Below, piece after piece: positions 15,883-23,348 of a stretch of 42,293 bases of DNA (positions within the stretch are counted from its first letter, which is position 1; each line of letters begins with the position of its first letter). Origin of the DNA: Paenibacillus rhizosphaerae. Its GTDB lineage: Bacteria; Bacillota; Bacilli; Paenibacillales; Paenibacillaceae. The stretch is taken from contig NZ_JACHXJ010000014.1 of NCBI RefSeq assembly GCF_014192015.1, positions 1-42,293 of the forward strand, given 5' to 3'. The notes under the pieces were generated by a model. That model saw only the letters and a program-made list of their open reading frames with translations, had not been told where the DNA came from and searched no databases. The translations under genes were made by a program, and so were the position numbers.

Positions 15883-17859
15883 CTAAAGAGTAATTGTTTT
15901 AAACCTCCGGACAGAAGTTGTTGATGGTATATTCACATTTTGGAGATTTTCTTGCTGCTCCCTGGCTTTATCTAAAGCATCGATTTCTTCGTGCTGCTTT
16001 AATAATTCCTCACTTTGTTGTTTGCCTTTTTCTTCCTTGCTTTTCCGTATAACTTGTTGTACCTTAGCGATTTTATTACCAGTATCTTTTTTCTTGTACT
16101 TTGTTTGTGACAAGAGATACTCATGATACACAAAGATCGGGTCGTCCCATTGAGTGAAATGAATTAACTTCTTAGCTTTTAGCATATTAATCGTTTTTCT
16201 CATTTGTAAAGAATGAGGAGTTAATGACCATTTGCCAGCAGCTACTAGCTCTCCGAATTCGCTCCCATCTGGTAGGTATACTCGAATAGTGCGCAGATCA
16301 TCAACATTCACATGTACTGTTACCTTCGTGTTGATCATATGTGCGGATTGGGCTAACAACTCATTTCGGTATTCAACCCCCATGTATTCGATGTAAGGGC
16401 GCTTACCAGTGCGAATATTGCCACGTATTGTTTTTGCTTGTTCAACTTGTGTGAAAGTAAATTCTGATCGTTTGGATTCTTGTAGCACTCTGGGTATCAT
16501 CCCCTTGTTTACTCGTTGCTCTAACACCTCAAGCGGCGAATTGTAGAAATAGGAGCCATGTGGAGTGCCATTATAATTTGCGACAACAACATCAAGAATC
16601 TCCTCTAAGTGCTCATAAGTCATTTCATAACGGATAGCCATTTTTTCAGGATCTGTACGTCGAGGGTCACTCGGATGACTTCCCGTTGTATTAACCATAC
16701 GTTGAATACTGCTTGTAGTTAAGGTTTGGTGAAAGCGCTCAATGTGCGGACGTCTCATAGGTCTGTCTACTGCCCCTAAGCATGTAGTACACCCGATTAA
16801 ATTACGAAAACGTTCACGTACCATAGTTGCTAAGTGTGCTTTAGCATTATCAAAATGGACCACATCCCATACTGCCCATTCTAATTCAGGAAAACGTTCT
16901 GAAGGATAACCCCCTGTTGGCTGATAACACAAACCAGGAATAGATAGTTTTAATTTTGTTACAGGCATAATTGCTTTTCTAGCAGCAATCATTACATCGC
17001 TAGCGTTATACTCCTTATTGATACAAATATGCGGTCTGCCTATTACTGTATCAGTGGCACGATCAATAAAGCTAAGGAACCAAAGTCGATCCAAAGTAAG
17101 AATTGCTTCATCCCCTTGATTAGTTGTCACTTTAATTACAAACATGCCATCTAAACGATGGCCATCGAATTCAACATGTTGATATGGTGTTATGGTTTGC
17201 GGGTAATTTAACTGACCAGTACCTGAGTTCTTTGCTTTTTGTTCGGCATCTTTTCCATAGCGATACGATGCTTTACCAAAGTGAGTATTTTTAAGACCTT
17301 CTAAATACCTGCACAATGCCCTATAGCCTAAATGTGATGTGTTAAAGGGATATTCGCTTCTAGATATCCCGATTTCGCGGCATTTATTTGCAAACTTTTT
17401 ATGTATATATTTAGGCCGCATGACAGGTTCTGAAAGCTTCTTTCTGCCAAAAAATAAATTATCTATTTCATCACGTATCGCCGGATATTTTTCTAAAAGT
17501 AATCCAAATTCCCCTGTCTTTCTTGATTCATTAAATAAGTTATTTAAAGGACTCAACTCGTATTTTTTTAGATTTTTGTTCGGTATGAGCCCACGATAGC
17601 CCCAAGGTACACCATAAGGATCAAATGTAATGCACCTATTAAACAAGCGAAATAAATTAATTCGGTTAATACCGGTTATTTCGAATATTTCGTTTAAGCT
17701 TATTTTATTTGCCACATAAAGATCTATAGCTTCTTTACGTTTCAAAAATATCGCTCGATCATCCTCCCCTAACAAGCTTTCATCTACTTTCATCCATAAA
17801 TCTTGATCAATTTGTGCAGTGGCTAATCTGCCATTATGAATGACTTTCAATCTACTCAT
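15883..17859 (-). CDS. tnsB: Tn7-like DDE transposase TnsB
   Basis: A 658-residue transposase with an rve (retroviral-type) integrase core that binds the element ends and joins the 3' ends to target DNA. The catalytic triad is visible as D232 (EFDGH), D337 (VVHFDNAKAH) and E374 (RPHIERFH); the last two are 37 residues apart. Upstream are helix-turn-helix segments for end recognition (about 45-95). Downstream are the Mu-type beta-barrel region (about 435-520) and a charged tail (KKKDTGNKIAKV...) that would contact TnsC. The start is the ATG at 17859 inside TGAGTAG of tnsA, with CGGAGG eight bases upstream. The overlap with tnsA implies translational coupling. The tail has been partly duplicated downstream. 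Confidence 0.9.
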   Translation of the reverse strand: MSRLKVIHNGRLATAQIDQDLWMKVDESLLGEDDRAIFLKRKEAIDLYVANKISLNEIFEITGINRINLFRLFNRCITFDPYGVPWGYRGLIPNKNLKKYELSPLNNLFNESRKTGEFGLLLEKYPAIRDEIDNLFFGRKKLSEPVMRPKYIHKKFANKCREIGISRSEYPFNTSHLGYRALCRYLEGLKNTHFGKASYRYGKDAEQKAKNSGTGQLNYPQTITPYQHVEFDGHRLDGMFVIKVTTNQGDEAILTLDRLWFLSFIDRATDTVIGRPHICINKEYNASDVMIAARKAIMPVTKLKLSIPGLCYQPTGGYPSERFPELEWAVWDVVHFDNAKAHLATMVRERFRNLIGCTTCLGAVDRPMRRPHIERFHQTLTTSSIQRMVNTTGSHPSDPRRTDPEKMAIRYEMTYEHLEEILDVVVANYNGTPHGSYFYNSPLEVLEQRVNKGMIPRVLQESKRSEFTFTQVEQAKTIRGNIRTGKRPYIEYMGVEYRNELLAQSAHMINTKVTVHVNVDDLRTIRVYLPDGSEFGELVAAGKWSLTPHSLQMRKTINMLKAKKLIHFTQWDDPIFVYHEYLLSQTKYKKKDTGNKIAKVQQVIRKSKEEKGKQQSEELLKQHEEIDALDKAREQQENLQNVNIPSTTSVRRFKTITL

Positions 17860-18487
17860 GTAACCAAACCTCCGACTGCTTACAGATAATTGTTTCATCT
17901 AAATTGATTTGAATTGCTCCATGATAATAAAGCCATAGACAAGAATCATGGATTAAAGCGTAAGGCGTTGAAGTTAATTCTGATATGGTCTGCAGGCTGC
18001 GCCGCTTATTATTTATATGACTAAGTACGTGATCAGCAGCTTTTGGTTTTTGATTATTCTTAATGAATGAAATTATCTTCAATCGGTTCTCCAATTCTTG
18101 ATGACTTCTTCGTAGCATCTTTTCTGTTACAACCTCATATGTAAAGTTGTTTTCAATGCAGTAAGCCCTTTGTGCTTTAATCTGGCGTATAGTTCTTTCA
18201 TTGCGAGGATCATTCTCGTTTAGTTCTGCCTCATACTTTACCTCGCGATATATCTTGGATCCATCATGATTTTTAATCCACATATCAAATACACTCGTGT
18301 GAAGAACTCCGTCGTATACATAGGAAATTTCGGGATATTGTTCGCAATATGTTTCGACATTTGAATCTGACTCAACAAAAACCCAGTTATCAAATTCTAA
18401 GTCGCTGTATAATACAACTTCCCTCATGTTTACCTTGGGCCCTTCAGTATTCCAGTAATTACTTCCGTACTTCGCACTTCTAGGCAT
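17852..18487 (-). CDS. tnsA: Tn7-like endonuclease subunit TnsA
   Basis: A 211-residue PD-(D/E)xK endonuclease that cuts the 5' ends of the element, so that with TnsB the transposon moves by cut-and-paste. Visible catalytic positions are E31 (SDLEFDNW), D68 (SVFDMW) and E82-x-K84 (REVKYE). The C-terminal half (about 120-211) is a winged-helix domain of the TnsA C-terminal type. First gene of the tnsA-B-C-tniQ operon. The ATG at 18487 has no close ribosome site; TTGAGGTGAGAAGCC lies 18 bases further up, directly before an in-frame ATT at 18505, so an ATT start adding six residues is possible. A XRE regulator gene diverges from it. Confidence 0.9.
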   Translation of the reverse strand: MPRSAKYGSNYWNTEGPKVNMREVVLYSDLEFDNWVFVESDSNVETYCEQYPEISYVYDGVLHTSVFDMWIKNHDGSKIYREVKYEAELNENDPRNERTIRQIKAQRAYCIENNFTYEVVTEKMLRRSHQELENRLKIISFIKNNQKPKAADHVLSHINNKRRSLQTISELTSTPYALIHDSCLWLYYHGAIQINLDETIICKQSEVWLHE

Positions 18488-18676
18488 TACTTTTGGTTGA
18501 TAAATGGCTTCTCACCTCAATGTCACAAAGTTCAAAAGAATGGTTTTGATGCCCATTACAAACATTTTTGCTTATAATCATAATCATTAATCTCAAAATT
18601 TATACAAACTCCTTGTATATTAGTGAATCTATCAGTACATAATAGTTTCATAGGTTTATAGATTGGAGGGAATTAC

Positions 18677-18922
18677 GTGAGCGAAGATGAATTTTATCGA
18701 TGGCTTGGCCAATACCTGAAAGAGTTGCGAAAAAGCTGTCGCTTAACACAATCCGAAATATGTAATAATTTTCATTTATCTAGGTCCTCCCTTTCCAATA
18801 TTGAGACAGGAAGGCACCATTTAAGTGTATATACGCTTTATGAATTACTAACTGTTCTGGATGAATCATTTGTAAATCTTGTAGAGTCAATGCTTTCGCA
18901 GCATAGAGAGCAGAAACTTTAA
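18677..18922 (+). CDS. XRE-family HTH regulator (small)
   Basis: An 81-residue protein that is mostly one Cro/C1-type helix-turn-helix: YLKELRKSCRLTQSEICNNF, then LSRSSLSNIETGRHHLSVYTLYELL. The start is GTG after TTGGAGGGAATTAC. It is divergent from tnsA across a 190 bp gap, so it is well placed to repress the tns operon and itself; this is inference. No toxin-like partner is next to it. The following 400 bp hold operator-like palindromes before the second XRE gene. Confidence 0.85.
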   Translation: MSEDEFYRWLGQYLKELRKSCRLTQSEICNNFHLSRSSLSNIETGRHHLSVYTLYELLTVLDESFVNLVESMLSQHREQKL

Positions 18923-19235
18923 TCATCTAGTCTCCTCCTGGTATCTTTAAATAACAGTAGGATCATTATGATGCTCAACCGTCGAAGCAAGTCCAGATGA
19001 TCGCTTCCCCTTAAAATGATATGAAGATATTCATTTACCTCATAAAGTATCGGGAATGTTAGCAACCTTAAGGTTCATCAAATGCAAAAAATTGTGATTT
19101 ATGTACGCTAGCAATTAAGTAGTAAACATTGGATAGTAATACTTAACTTTGACTGTAGCTAGTCCGCATGTATCTATCCATTTCTTCCACTAATCTTTAT
19201 ATCAATACATATTCTGCCCATAAAAAGATGAAATG

Positions 19236-19284
19236 ATACATATATGTATTAAAATATGAAGATGATATATATACAAGCATGTAT
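19236..19284. promoter_or_regulatory. Operator-like palindromes before the second XRE gene
   Basis: ATACATATATGTAT (19236-19249) is a perfect 14-bp palindrome. ATACAAGCATGTAT (19271-19284) has the same ATAC/GTAT arms around a 6-base spacer. They lie 35 bp apart and end about 40 bp before the ATG at 19326. Binding by one of the two adjacent XRE proteins is likely but unproven. The rest of the 18923-19325 gap shows nothing I can name. Confidence 0.45.
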
Positions 19285-19325
19285 CTGGATTAAGCCATTG
19301 ATTACACTGAGGATGAGGTGTATCC

Positions 19326-19667
19326 ATGGATAATTCAGTACTTACCCTAATCGGTCAACGAATTAGGGATCTTCGTAAACAGAATAATCTTTCTCAAGAA
19401 CAACTTGGGGAACTTGCGGGATTTCATTTCTCATATATTGGAGGATTGGAACGCGGTCAGAAGAATATTACTCTTCTTAATCTTGAGAAGATTGCTGCAG
19501 CCCTCAATGTTCCACTGCACGAAATCTTTATATATAACGGGCAAATAATACGTTCAAAAAGTAACGCTAAGGATGTTTTTCTTAGTGAAATTCATAATAA
19601 AATAGTTGGGATGTCTACAGCTGATTTACGGAAATTAAATCGATTAATCGATGAAATTTTCACATAA
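19326..19667 (+). CDS. XRE-family HTH transcriptional regulator
   Basis: A 113-residue regulator. Residues 5-65 are a textbook Cro/C1-type HTH (IGQRIRDLRKQNNLSQEQLGELAGF, then YIGGLERGQKNITLLNLEKIAAALNV). Residues 75-113 are a short helical tail, possibly for dimerisation. The ATG follows GATGAGGTGTATCC. It is the same family as the gene at 18677 but not a close copy. Its position next to a Tn7-like operon suggests control of transposition or cargo. It ends 12 bases before a clear terminator. Confidence 0.85.
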   Translation: MDNSVLTLIGQRIRDLRKQNNLSQEQLGELAGFHFSYIGGLERGQKNITLLNLEKIAAALNVPLHEIFIYNGQIIRSKSNAKDVFLSEIHNKIVGMSTADLRKLNRLIDEIFT

Positions 19668-19678
19668 CTTTAACTAAT

Positions 19679-19735
19679 AAGGAGCCTTCTACCCCGTTGA
19701 ATAACGGTGATTGAGGCTCCTTAACTTTTTTCTTT
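19679..19735 (+). terminator. Terminator after the XRE regulator
   Basis: AAGGAGCCT (19679-19687) pairs with AGGCTCCTT (19714-19722). Inside it a smaller hairpin CCGTT/AACGG can form. A T-rich run (ACTTTTTTCTTTT) follows. Confidence 0.8.
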
Positions 19736-19739
19736 TAAT

Positions 19740-20009
19740 ATAATTATTGGTTATATTATCAATGGTTTTTAGGGCATAGGTCAAAGTATTGGTTAGCGGA
19801 TAACTAAAACAGCAATACAAAAAATGGTTAAAAATATTCAAATAAGTACGGAGAAAATGTAATTACCACTTGGCAGTTAAGGCATTCATTTGGAATTAAA
19901 CATCAAGGGCAAAATAGTGCTGTTGAAACAAAGAATCAGCTCGCATTAAGAAAACTTAGAAGGAACTGAGAAGTATCAAATACTTACAATATTATTGGAC
20001 TAAAAAAAG
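19740..20009. other. Intergenic stretch with a possible recombinase fragment
   Basis: No intact gene. On the + strand a 34-codon open segment, 19865-19969, reads TWQLRHSFGIKHQGQ. This recalls the H-x-x-R box of tyrosine recombinases (LRHSF), but it is too short to assign. It could mark another dead integrase beside the Tn7-like region. Confidence 0.25.
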
Positions 20010-20065
20010 CTTCTGCTTTGAATGAGGAATAGGAAGGATCTTCATTTCCTCATTCAAAGCAGAAG
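20010..20065. terminator. Long perfect hairpin (bidirectional terminator or element relic)
   Basis: Two 20-bp arms, CTTCTGCTTTGAATGAGGAA and its exact complement, surround a 16-base loop. A7 precedes and T-rich DNA follows, so it could terminate in both directions between the XRE gene and the convergent gene at 20138. The arms are unusually long for a simple terminator. Confidence 0.6.
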
Positions 20066-20137
20066 TGTTTCTTTTTTTACAATCAAGTATCAGGCTTTAT
20101 TCATAGTTCTTAGCATTCAACACATGTAGCGTTTACT

Positions 20138-20317
20138 TCATGAGATATCAGAAAGAGTCAACCTTCTATTACAAACATCACAATGAACTACTATAAATAA
20201 TCCAATACTTGTTGGAATGAATGTGTAGGCAAACTTGGCACCGCTAACGTCAATTGCTTTACAAGTGTCCCACGCTCTTATTTTTTTCTTCATGTCTTCT
20301 GTTATTTCAAAAACCAA
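20138..20317 (-). CDS. Small hypothetical protein with a CxxC motif
   Basis: About 59 residues, not recognised. It starts VFEITEDMKKKIRAWDTCKA and ends HCDVCNRRLTLSD, where His-Cys-x2-Cys could bind zinc. The middle (FAYTFIPTSIGLFIVVHC) is hydrophobic but probably a beta-rich core rather than a membrane helix. I prefer the TTG at 20317, because AGGAGG lies eight bases upstream; the open frame extends to a TTG at 20341. It lies 32 bases after the gene at 20350-20673 on the same strand, so they probably form an operon. Confidence 0.5.
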   Translation of the reverse strand: MVFEITEDMKKKIRAWDTCKAIDVSGAKFAYTFIPTSIGLFIVVHCDVCNRRLTLSDIS

Positions 20318-20349
20318 AAGGCTCACCTCCTGTAAGGCCAAATATCAAA

Positions 20350-20673
20350 TTATTTTTTATCATCCCGTATTGAGATAAGTCTTGCTTTTAAATTATTAAT
20401 CCCTTCATAATATGCTTGTATTACATTTTCATCTTTGAGTGTTCCATTAAGTTCGATACTAGATGCCACTTCCATTTCTTCTTTATCAAACAGCACAATA
20501 AATTCAAGGTTAGATTCGATGTATCCAATTGGACATTCCCATTCCCCATATTTAGCTGCATGTTCAAACCATTGGTGCCTTATCATTTGAGAGTTTGTAT
20601 AAAGTTTCTCATTAAATTGCAATCCCTTAGCTGTTACTAATGCTATACCGAACTTTACTCTTCCAATTGTCAT
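20350..20673 (-). CDS. Hypothetical protein, 107 residues
   Basis: Not recognised. It is a soluble, mixed alpha/beta protein, rich in aromatic and charged residues, opening with MTIGRVKFGIALVTAKGLQF and containing QWFEHAAKYGEWECPIGYIE and a helical C-terminal half. AAGGAGAAAAGAC precedes the ATG, a convincing ribosome site, and codon use is like its neighbours. First gene of a two-gene minus-strand operon with the CxxC protein. Being next to a Tn7-like operon, it may be transposon cargo. Confidence 0.6.
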   Translation of the reverse strand: MTIGRVKFGIALVTAKGLQFNEKLYTNSQMIRHQWFEHAAKYGEWECPIGYIESNLEFIVLFDKEEMEVASSIELNGTLKDENVIQAYYEGINNLKARLISIRDDKK

Positions 20674-20817
20674 TGTCTTTTCTCCTTTATACTCTATTAA
20701 CTTCTATTAGTATTATTATCATCTCCGATATTATTAATACTTATAAATATCGAATCTTTTTTTTGATGTTTATAAGTATATGTAATTAAAGTTATTCTTT
20801 GGTCTACGATTCTTGGT

Positions 20818-21006
20818 CACTCTAGGCGAGGAAATTGCCTGGACAATGGCTGTATCGAGTCTTTCTTCTCTCATCTAAAGACCGAAACAAAGCGGAGGTT
20901 GAACAGCAAGTGAATGAATACATTCTGTTCTATAACCAGAACCGATTCCAGAAAAAAATTAAACGACCGTTCCCCAGTAGAATACCGAGAAACGGTCGCA
21001 GCTTAA
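20818..21006 (+). pseudogene. IS3-family (IS150-like) transposase OrfB remnant
   Basis: Family wording appears in successive frames: SRRGNCLDNGCIESFFSHLK (with the Glu of the DDE triad in CIESFF), then AEVEQQVNEYILFYNQNR-FQKK, then PVEYRETVAA and a stop at 21004-21006. At least two frameshifts separate them, and everything upstream of the C-terminal ~70 residues is gone. TACTGTCTACTTTACAGGG near 21020-21039 resembles the terminal inverted repeat of such elements. The element is dead and marks an older insertion. Confidence 0.75.
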
Positions 21007-21351
21007 ATCATGTCTTTTTTGTACTGTCTACTTTACAGGGTTATGACCAAATTAGCGACTTTCTTTGGAATCATCTACTTGTCCCTCGACATGGTTCGAA
21101 ATAAATAAAACATAATATGACCGATATCCCAACTTTGTAGCTGTTCGACGATTGGAGCAACTGTGTCTTTTGAGCTGAAATACCTCATACAACCCCTCTC
21201 CTTACACTTGAAGTTACTTTTAAAAATTTCCTAGCCAGTCCTCCATTGGCGATTCCATAATGTCGATCTGGCTCCTTCTGTATTTCCAATGTTCCTCAAG
21301 GCCGTGACGAGGAGCTGTCTGGACAGGCGGGGGAATTTTTACATTGAGAAT

Positions 21352-21373
21352 CGAACACACATTTGGTTATAAT
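21352..21373 (+). promoter_or_regulatory. Probable LexA (SOS) box overlapping a promoter
   Basis: CGAACACACATTTG resembles the Gram-positive LexA site CGAAC-N4-GTTCG; one half-site is exact and the other matches three of five bases. A -10 box TATAAT follows at 21368-21373, so bound LexA would block the promoter. The downstream genes include a LexA-like wHTH and a YolD-like protein, which often belong to SOS operons. Confidence 0.55.
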
Positions 21374-21398
21374 GCCTTATGAGAACTAATGTTTGTGT

Positions 21399-21692
21399 AT
21401 GGGGTCATCAGGATTGTTAAAAGACATCGGGCGCAAGATACTGCGGATCCTTAGTAATTATCTATCCCGGCACAATAAGCTGCCGAACCTTGAGCAGTTG
21501 GAGACTATGGCCGGCAAGCGTAAGGATCAAATATTACAGACGCTAAAAGAACTGGAGAAACAGGAACGTATCCGATGGGAGAACAAATCCTCTGTGGAAA
21601 ACATCATGATTTTGCAAGCATGGGAAAGAGATACAGCTTCGCCCAGGAGTCCAAACATCAGCCGAGGATCAGATTACTGGACCATGTATTAA
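21399..21692 (+). CDS. LexA-like winged-helix DNA-binding protein
   Basis: About 97 residues. Residues 5-65 form a winged helix resembling the LexA N-terminal domain (ILRILSNYLSRHNKLPNLEQ, then LETMAGKRKDQILQTLKELEKQERI). There is no protease domain. Small proteins like this precede YolD-like and Y-family polymerase genes in SOS operons of Paenibacillaceae, from my knowledge of such loci. The ATG at 21399 gives the best N-terminus, though the ribosome site is weak; a TTG at 21393 is the alternative. Next gene starts 15 bases on. Likely LexA-regulated through the box at 21352. Confidence 0.65.
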   Translation: MGSSGLLKDIGRKILRILSNYLSRHNKLPNLEQLETMAGKRKDQILQTLKELEKQERIRWENKSSVENIMILQAWERDTASPRSPNISRGSDYWTMY

Positions 21693-21707
21693 CTGAGGAG
21701 GTAAACC

Positions 21708-22043
21708 ATGAGCAAGAAACTGACCGATAATGGGCTGTTTGACAGCTCTCGAATGATGTTACCGCAGCATAAAGAGACCATTCTGGTTCACCAGAAGGAA
21801 CTAAATCGCTTGGCTAAGCCAGTCCTCGATGAGCAGGAGTGGCAGCTGATTGGGCAGCTACTTCAAGATTCATTTAATAACCATGCGAAAGTAACCCTAA
21901 GCATATTTGATCCATTTAATATAAGGAATCTTACAGGTTTCGTCACGGTCATTAATACATTCCGTAAGGAGATCAAGCTCAGCATAGACCAAGATGAATG
22001 GGAATGGATTAAGTTTGGCGATATCATAGCCGCCAGTACATAA
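21708..22043 (+). CDS. YolD-like protein
   Basis: A 111-residue YolD-like protein. Typical wording is SSRMMLPQHKETIL at the N-terminus, DEQEWQLIGQLLQDSF in the helical middle, and an SH3-like beta end (VTLSIFDPFNIRNLTGFVTVI, then KEIKLSIDQDEWEWIKFGDII). In Bacillus and Paenibacillus, YolD-family genes accompany UvrX/DinB-type polymerase genes and are DNA-damage induced; the molecular role is unsettled. No Y-family polymerase follows here; the next gene is a DNA ligase. CTGAGGAGGTAAACC precedes the ATG. Confidence 0.8.
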   Translation: MSKKLTDNGLFDSSRMMLPQHKETILVHQKELNRLAKPVLDEQEWQLIGQLLQDSFNNHAKVTLSIFDPFNIRNLTGFVTVINTFRKEIKLSIDQDEWEWIKFGDIIAAST

Positions 22044-22220
22044 AGAAGTAATCCGGGATTGGCTCGCTTGGTGTACTTGAAACTGACTTCAGCACTTTTT
22101 CAGTGACTAAAGCTAGCTCGGGAAACCGAGCTTTCCCTAAAACCTGGAATCCCTCCCCTTCCTTTCGTTCAAGGTAACATCTACCTGTGTTTTACCAAAA
22201 GGCCATATGATACGCTAAAT

Positions 22221-23090
22221 ATGGTGATACCTATGTATATTGATCCCATGTTATTAGATGATTTAGAGAAACCTTTTGAATCTCAGGACCATATCGCTGA
22301 ACTTAAAATTGACGGGATCCGCTCGATTATTTCAAGAAATCAGCGTTCCCGCATATATACCCGTCATCAAAATGAGATCACCTATCGATTTCAAGAAGTA
22401 GTTTCTGCAGCTGAATCGGCTGTAGCAACAGGAACGATATTGGACGGTGAGCTGGTCGTCTGTGATACAGAGAGCGGGAAACCTGACTTTGCTGCAACGA
22501 TGAGGCGGTTTCAGAGTACTCCGAGATTAAAACACACTCCCGGACTCACCTTTGTAGCGTTCGATATACTTTCATACAAAGGAGAGTCCACAAGATCCCT
22601 CCCCCTAATGAAACGAAAGCAGCTCCTCGAAGAGGCGGTCCAAGAAAATGATATCTTCAAAAGGATTCGCTTTATGGAACATGGCTTCGTCCCTTTGTTT
22701 GAGCTCTGCCGCCAGCAAGGGCTTGAAGGAATTGTCTTAAAACAGCGAAGCAGCCTGTACCACGCGGGCAAGCGACCTAAAGAGCTTTGGCAGCGTGTAG
22801 TAGTTTATCAGCGTGAGGACTGTTTTATTACCGGATATTCGAAAAAGGAAGTTGCCTGGACCCTCGGCGTTCTCCGGAATGGCCAACTGGTTCCTGCCGG
22901 GACGCTGAAGTACGGTCTTACGGACACCATTCGGAAAAAGGCTTTTCCGATCCTGTTAAATACCAAGGTTAGCGAAAACAAAAACTTCGTTTTTGTGTTA
23001 CCTGAAATCCAAGTCAGGGTTCGATTCAGACACTGGACAGATGAAGGATATTTAAGGCTCCCGGTGTTTGAAGAATTCGTCCAAATATAA
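22221..23090 (+). CDS. ATP-dependent DNA ligase (LigD ligase-domain type)
   Basis: A 289-residue ligase made of the adenylation and OB domains only. Motif I is ELKIDGIR, whose Lys takes the AMP, then TRHQNE, motif III (FVAFDILSY), motif IV (EGIVLKQR) and motif V (LWQRVVVYQRE), with an OB fold at the end. It seals nicks and is the catalytic core used in bacterial end joining with Ku; no ku gene is here. It follows the YolD-like gene by 177 bp containing a small hairpin (GCTCGG/CCGAGC near 22115), so it may have its own promoter. The ATG at 22221 or the one at 22233 (after GGTGAT) may be used. A terminator and a diverged cassette-end repeat follow. Confidence 0.85.
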   Translation: MVIPMYIDPMLLDDLEKPFESQDHIAELKIDGIRSIISRNQRSRIYTRHQNEITYRFQEVVSAAESAVATGTILDGELVVCDTESGKPDFAATMRRFQSTPRLKHTPGLTFVAFDILSYKGESTRSLPLMKRKQLLEEAVQENDIFKRIRFMEHGFVPLFELCRQQGLEGIVLKQRSSLYHAGKRPKELWQRVVVYQREDCFITGYSKKEVAWTLGVLRNGQLVPAGTLKYGLTDTIRKKAFPILLNTKVSENKNFVFVLPEIQVRVRFRHWTDEGYLRLPVFEEFVQI

Positions 23091-23127
23091 AAGAGCAGCC
23101 ACGCTAAATCAGCGTGCTGCTCTTTTT
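23089..23127 (+). terminator. Terminator after the DNA ligase
   Basis: AAAAGAGCAGC-C-ACGCT pairs with AGCGT-GCTGCTCTTTT with one bulged base around the loop AAATC. A T-run follows. It may double as the hairpin of a cassette-end repeat. Confidence 0.8.
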
Positions 23128-23170
23128 AATTGAAAGCTTCATTGTATTGGCTAGCGGGCAATCCTCCTAC
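23128..23170 (+). repeat. Possible diverged cassette-end repeat right half
   Basis: AAGCTTCATTGTATTGGCTAGCGGGCAATCC resembles GCTTCATTACGCTAACGGGCAGGAT of good copies and lies just after the ligase terminator hairpin, in the expected orientation. It is too diverged to be sure. Confidence 0.35.
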
Positions 23171-23348
23171 TGTGTTGAATCAATTATAGTATAGGTTGAC
23201 GGTCCATTGCACATTATCAACTGGCCTCCATTTGCATCTGTTCTACCTGGATGCGCTGAAACTATTGATGCGCTTGATACGAAACGCCACTGTCACCGCA
23301 AAATCATCTCCGAAAGTTGCCGGCAGATGTGGCAGACTCCCCGCCCCC

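Noticed and set aside
13128..18487. CRISPR-associated transposon
   Set aside because: No Cascade or Cas12k gene and no repeat-spacer array is present, and TniQ is of TnsD size.
18677..19667. XRE genes as antitoxins of a toxin-antitoxin pair
   Set aside because: No toxin-like small gene is adjacent or overlapping; divergent placement to tnsA fits a regulator better.
19865..19969. Tyrosine recombinase remnant (LRHSF motif)
   Set aside because: Only about 34 codons with one suggestive motif; kept as a note, not as a gene.
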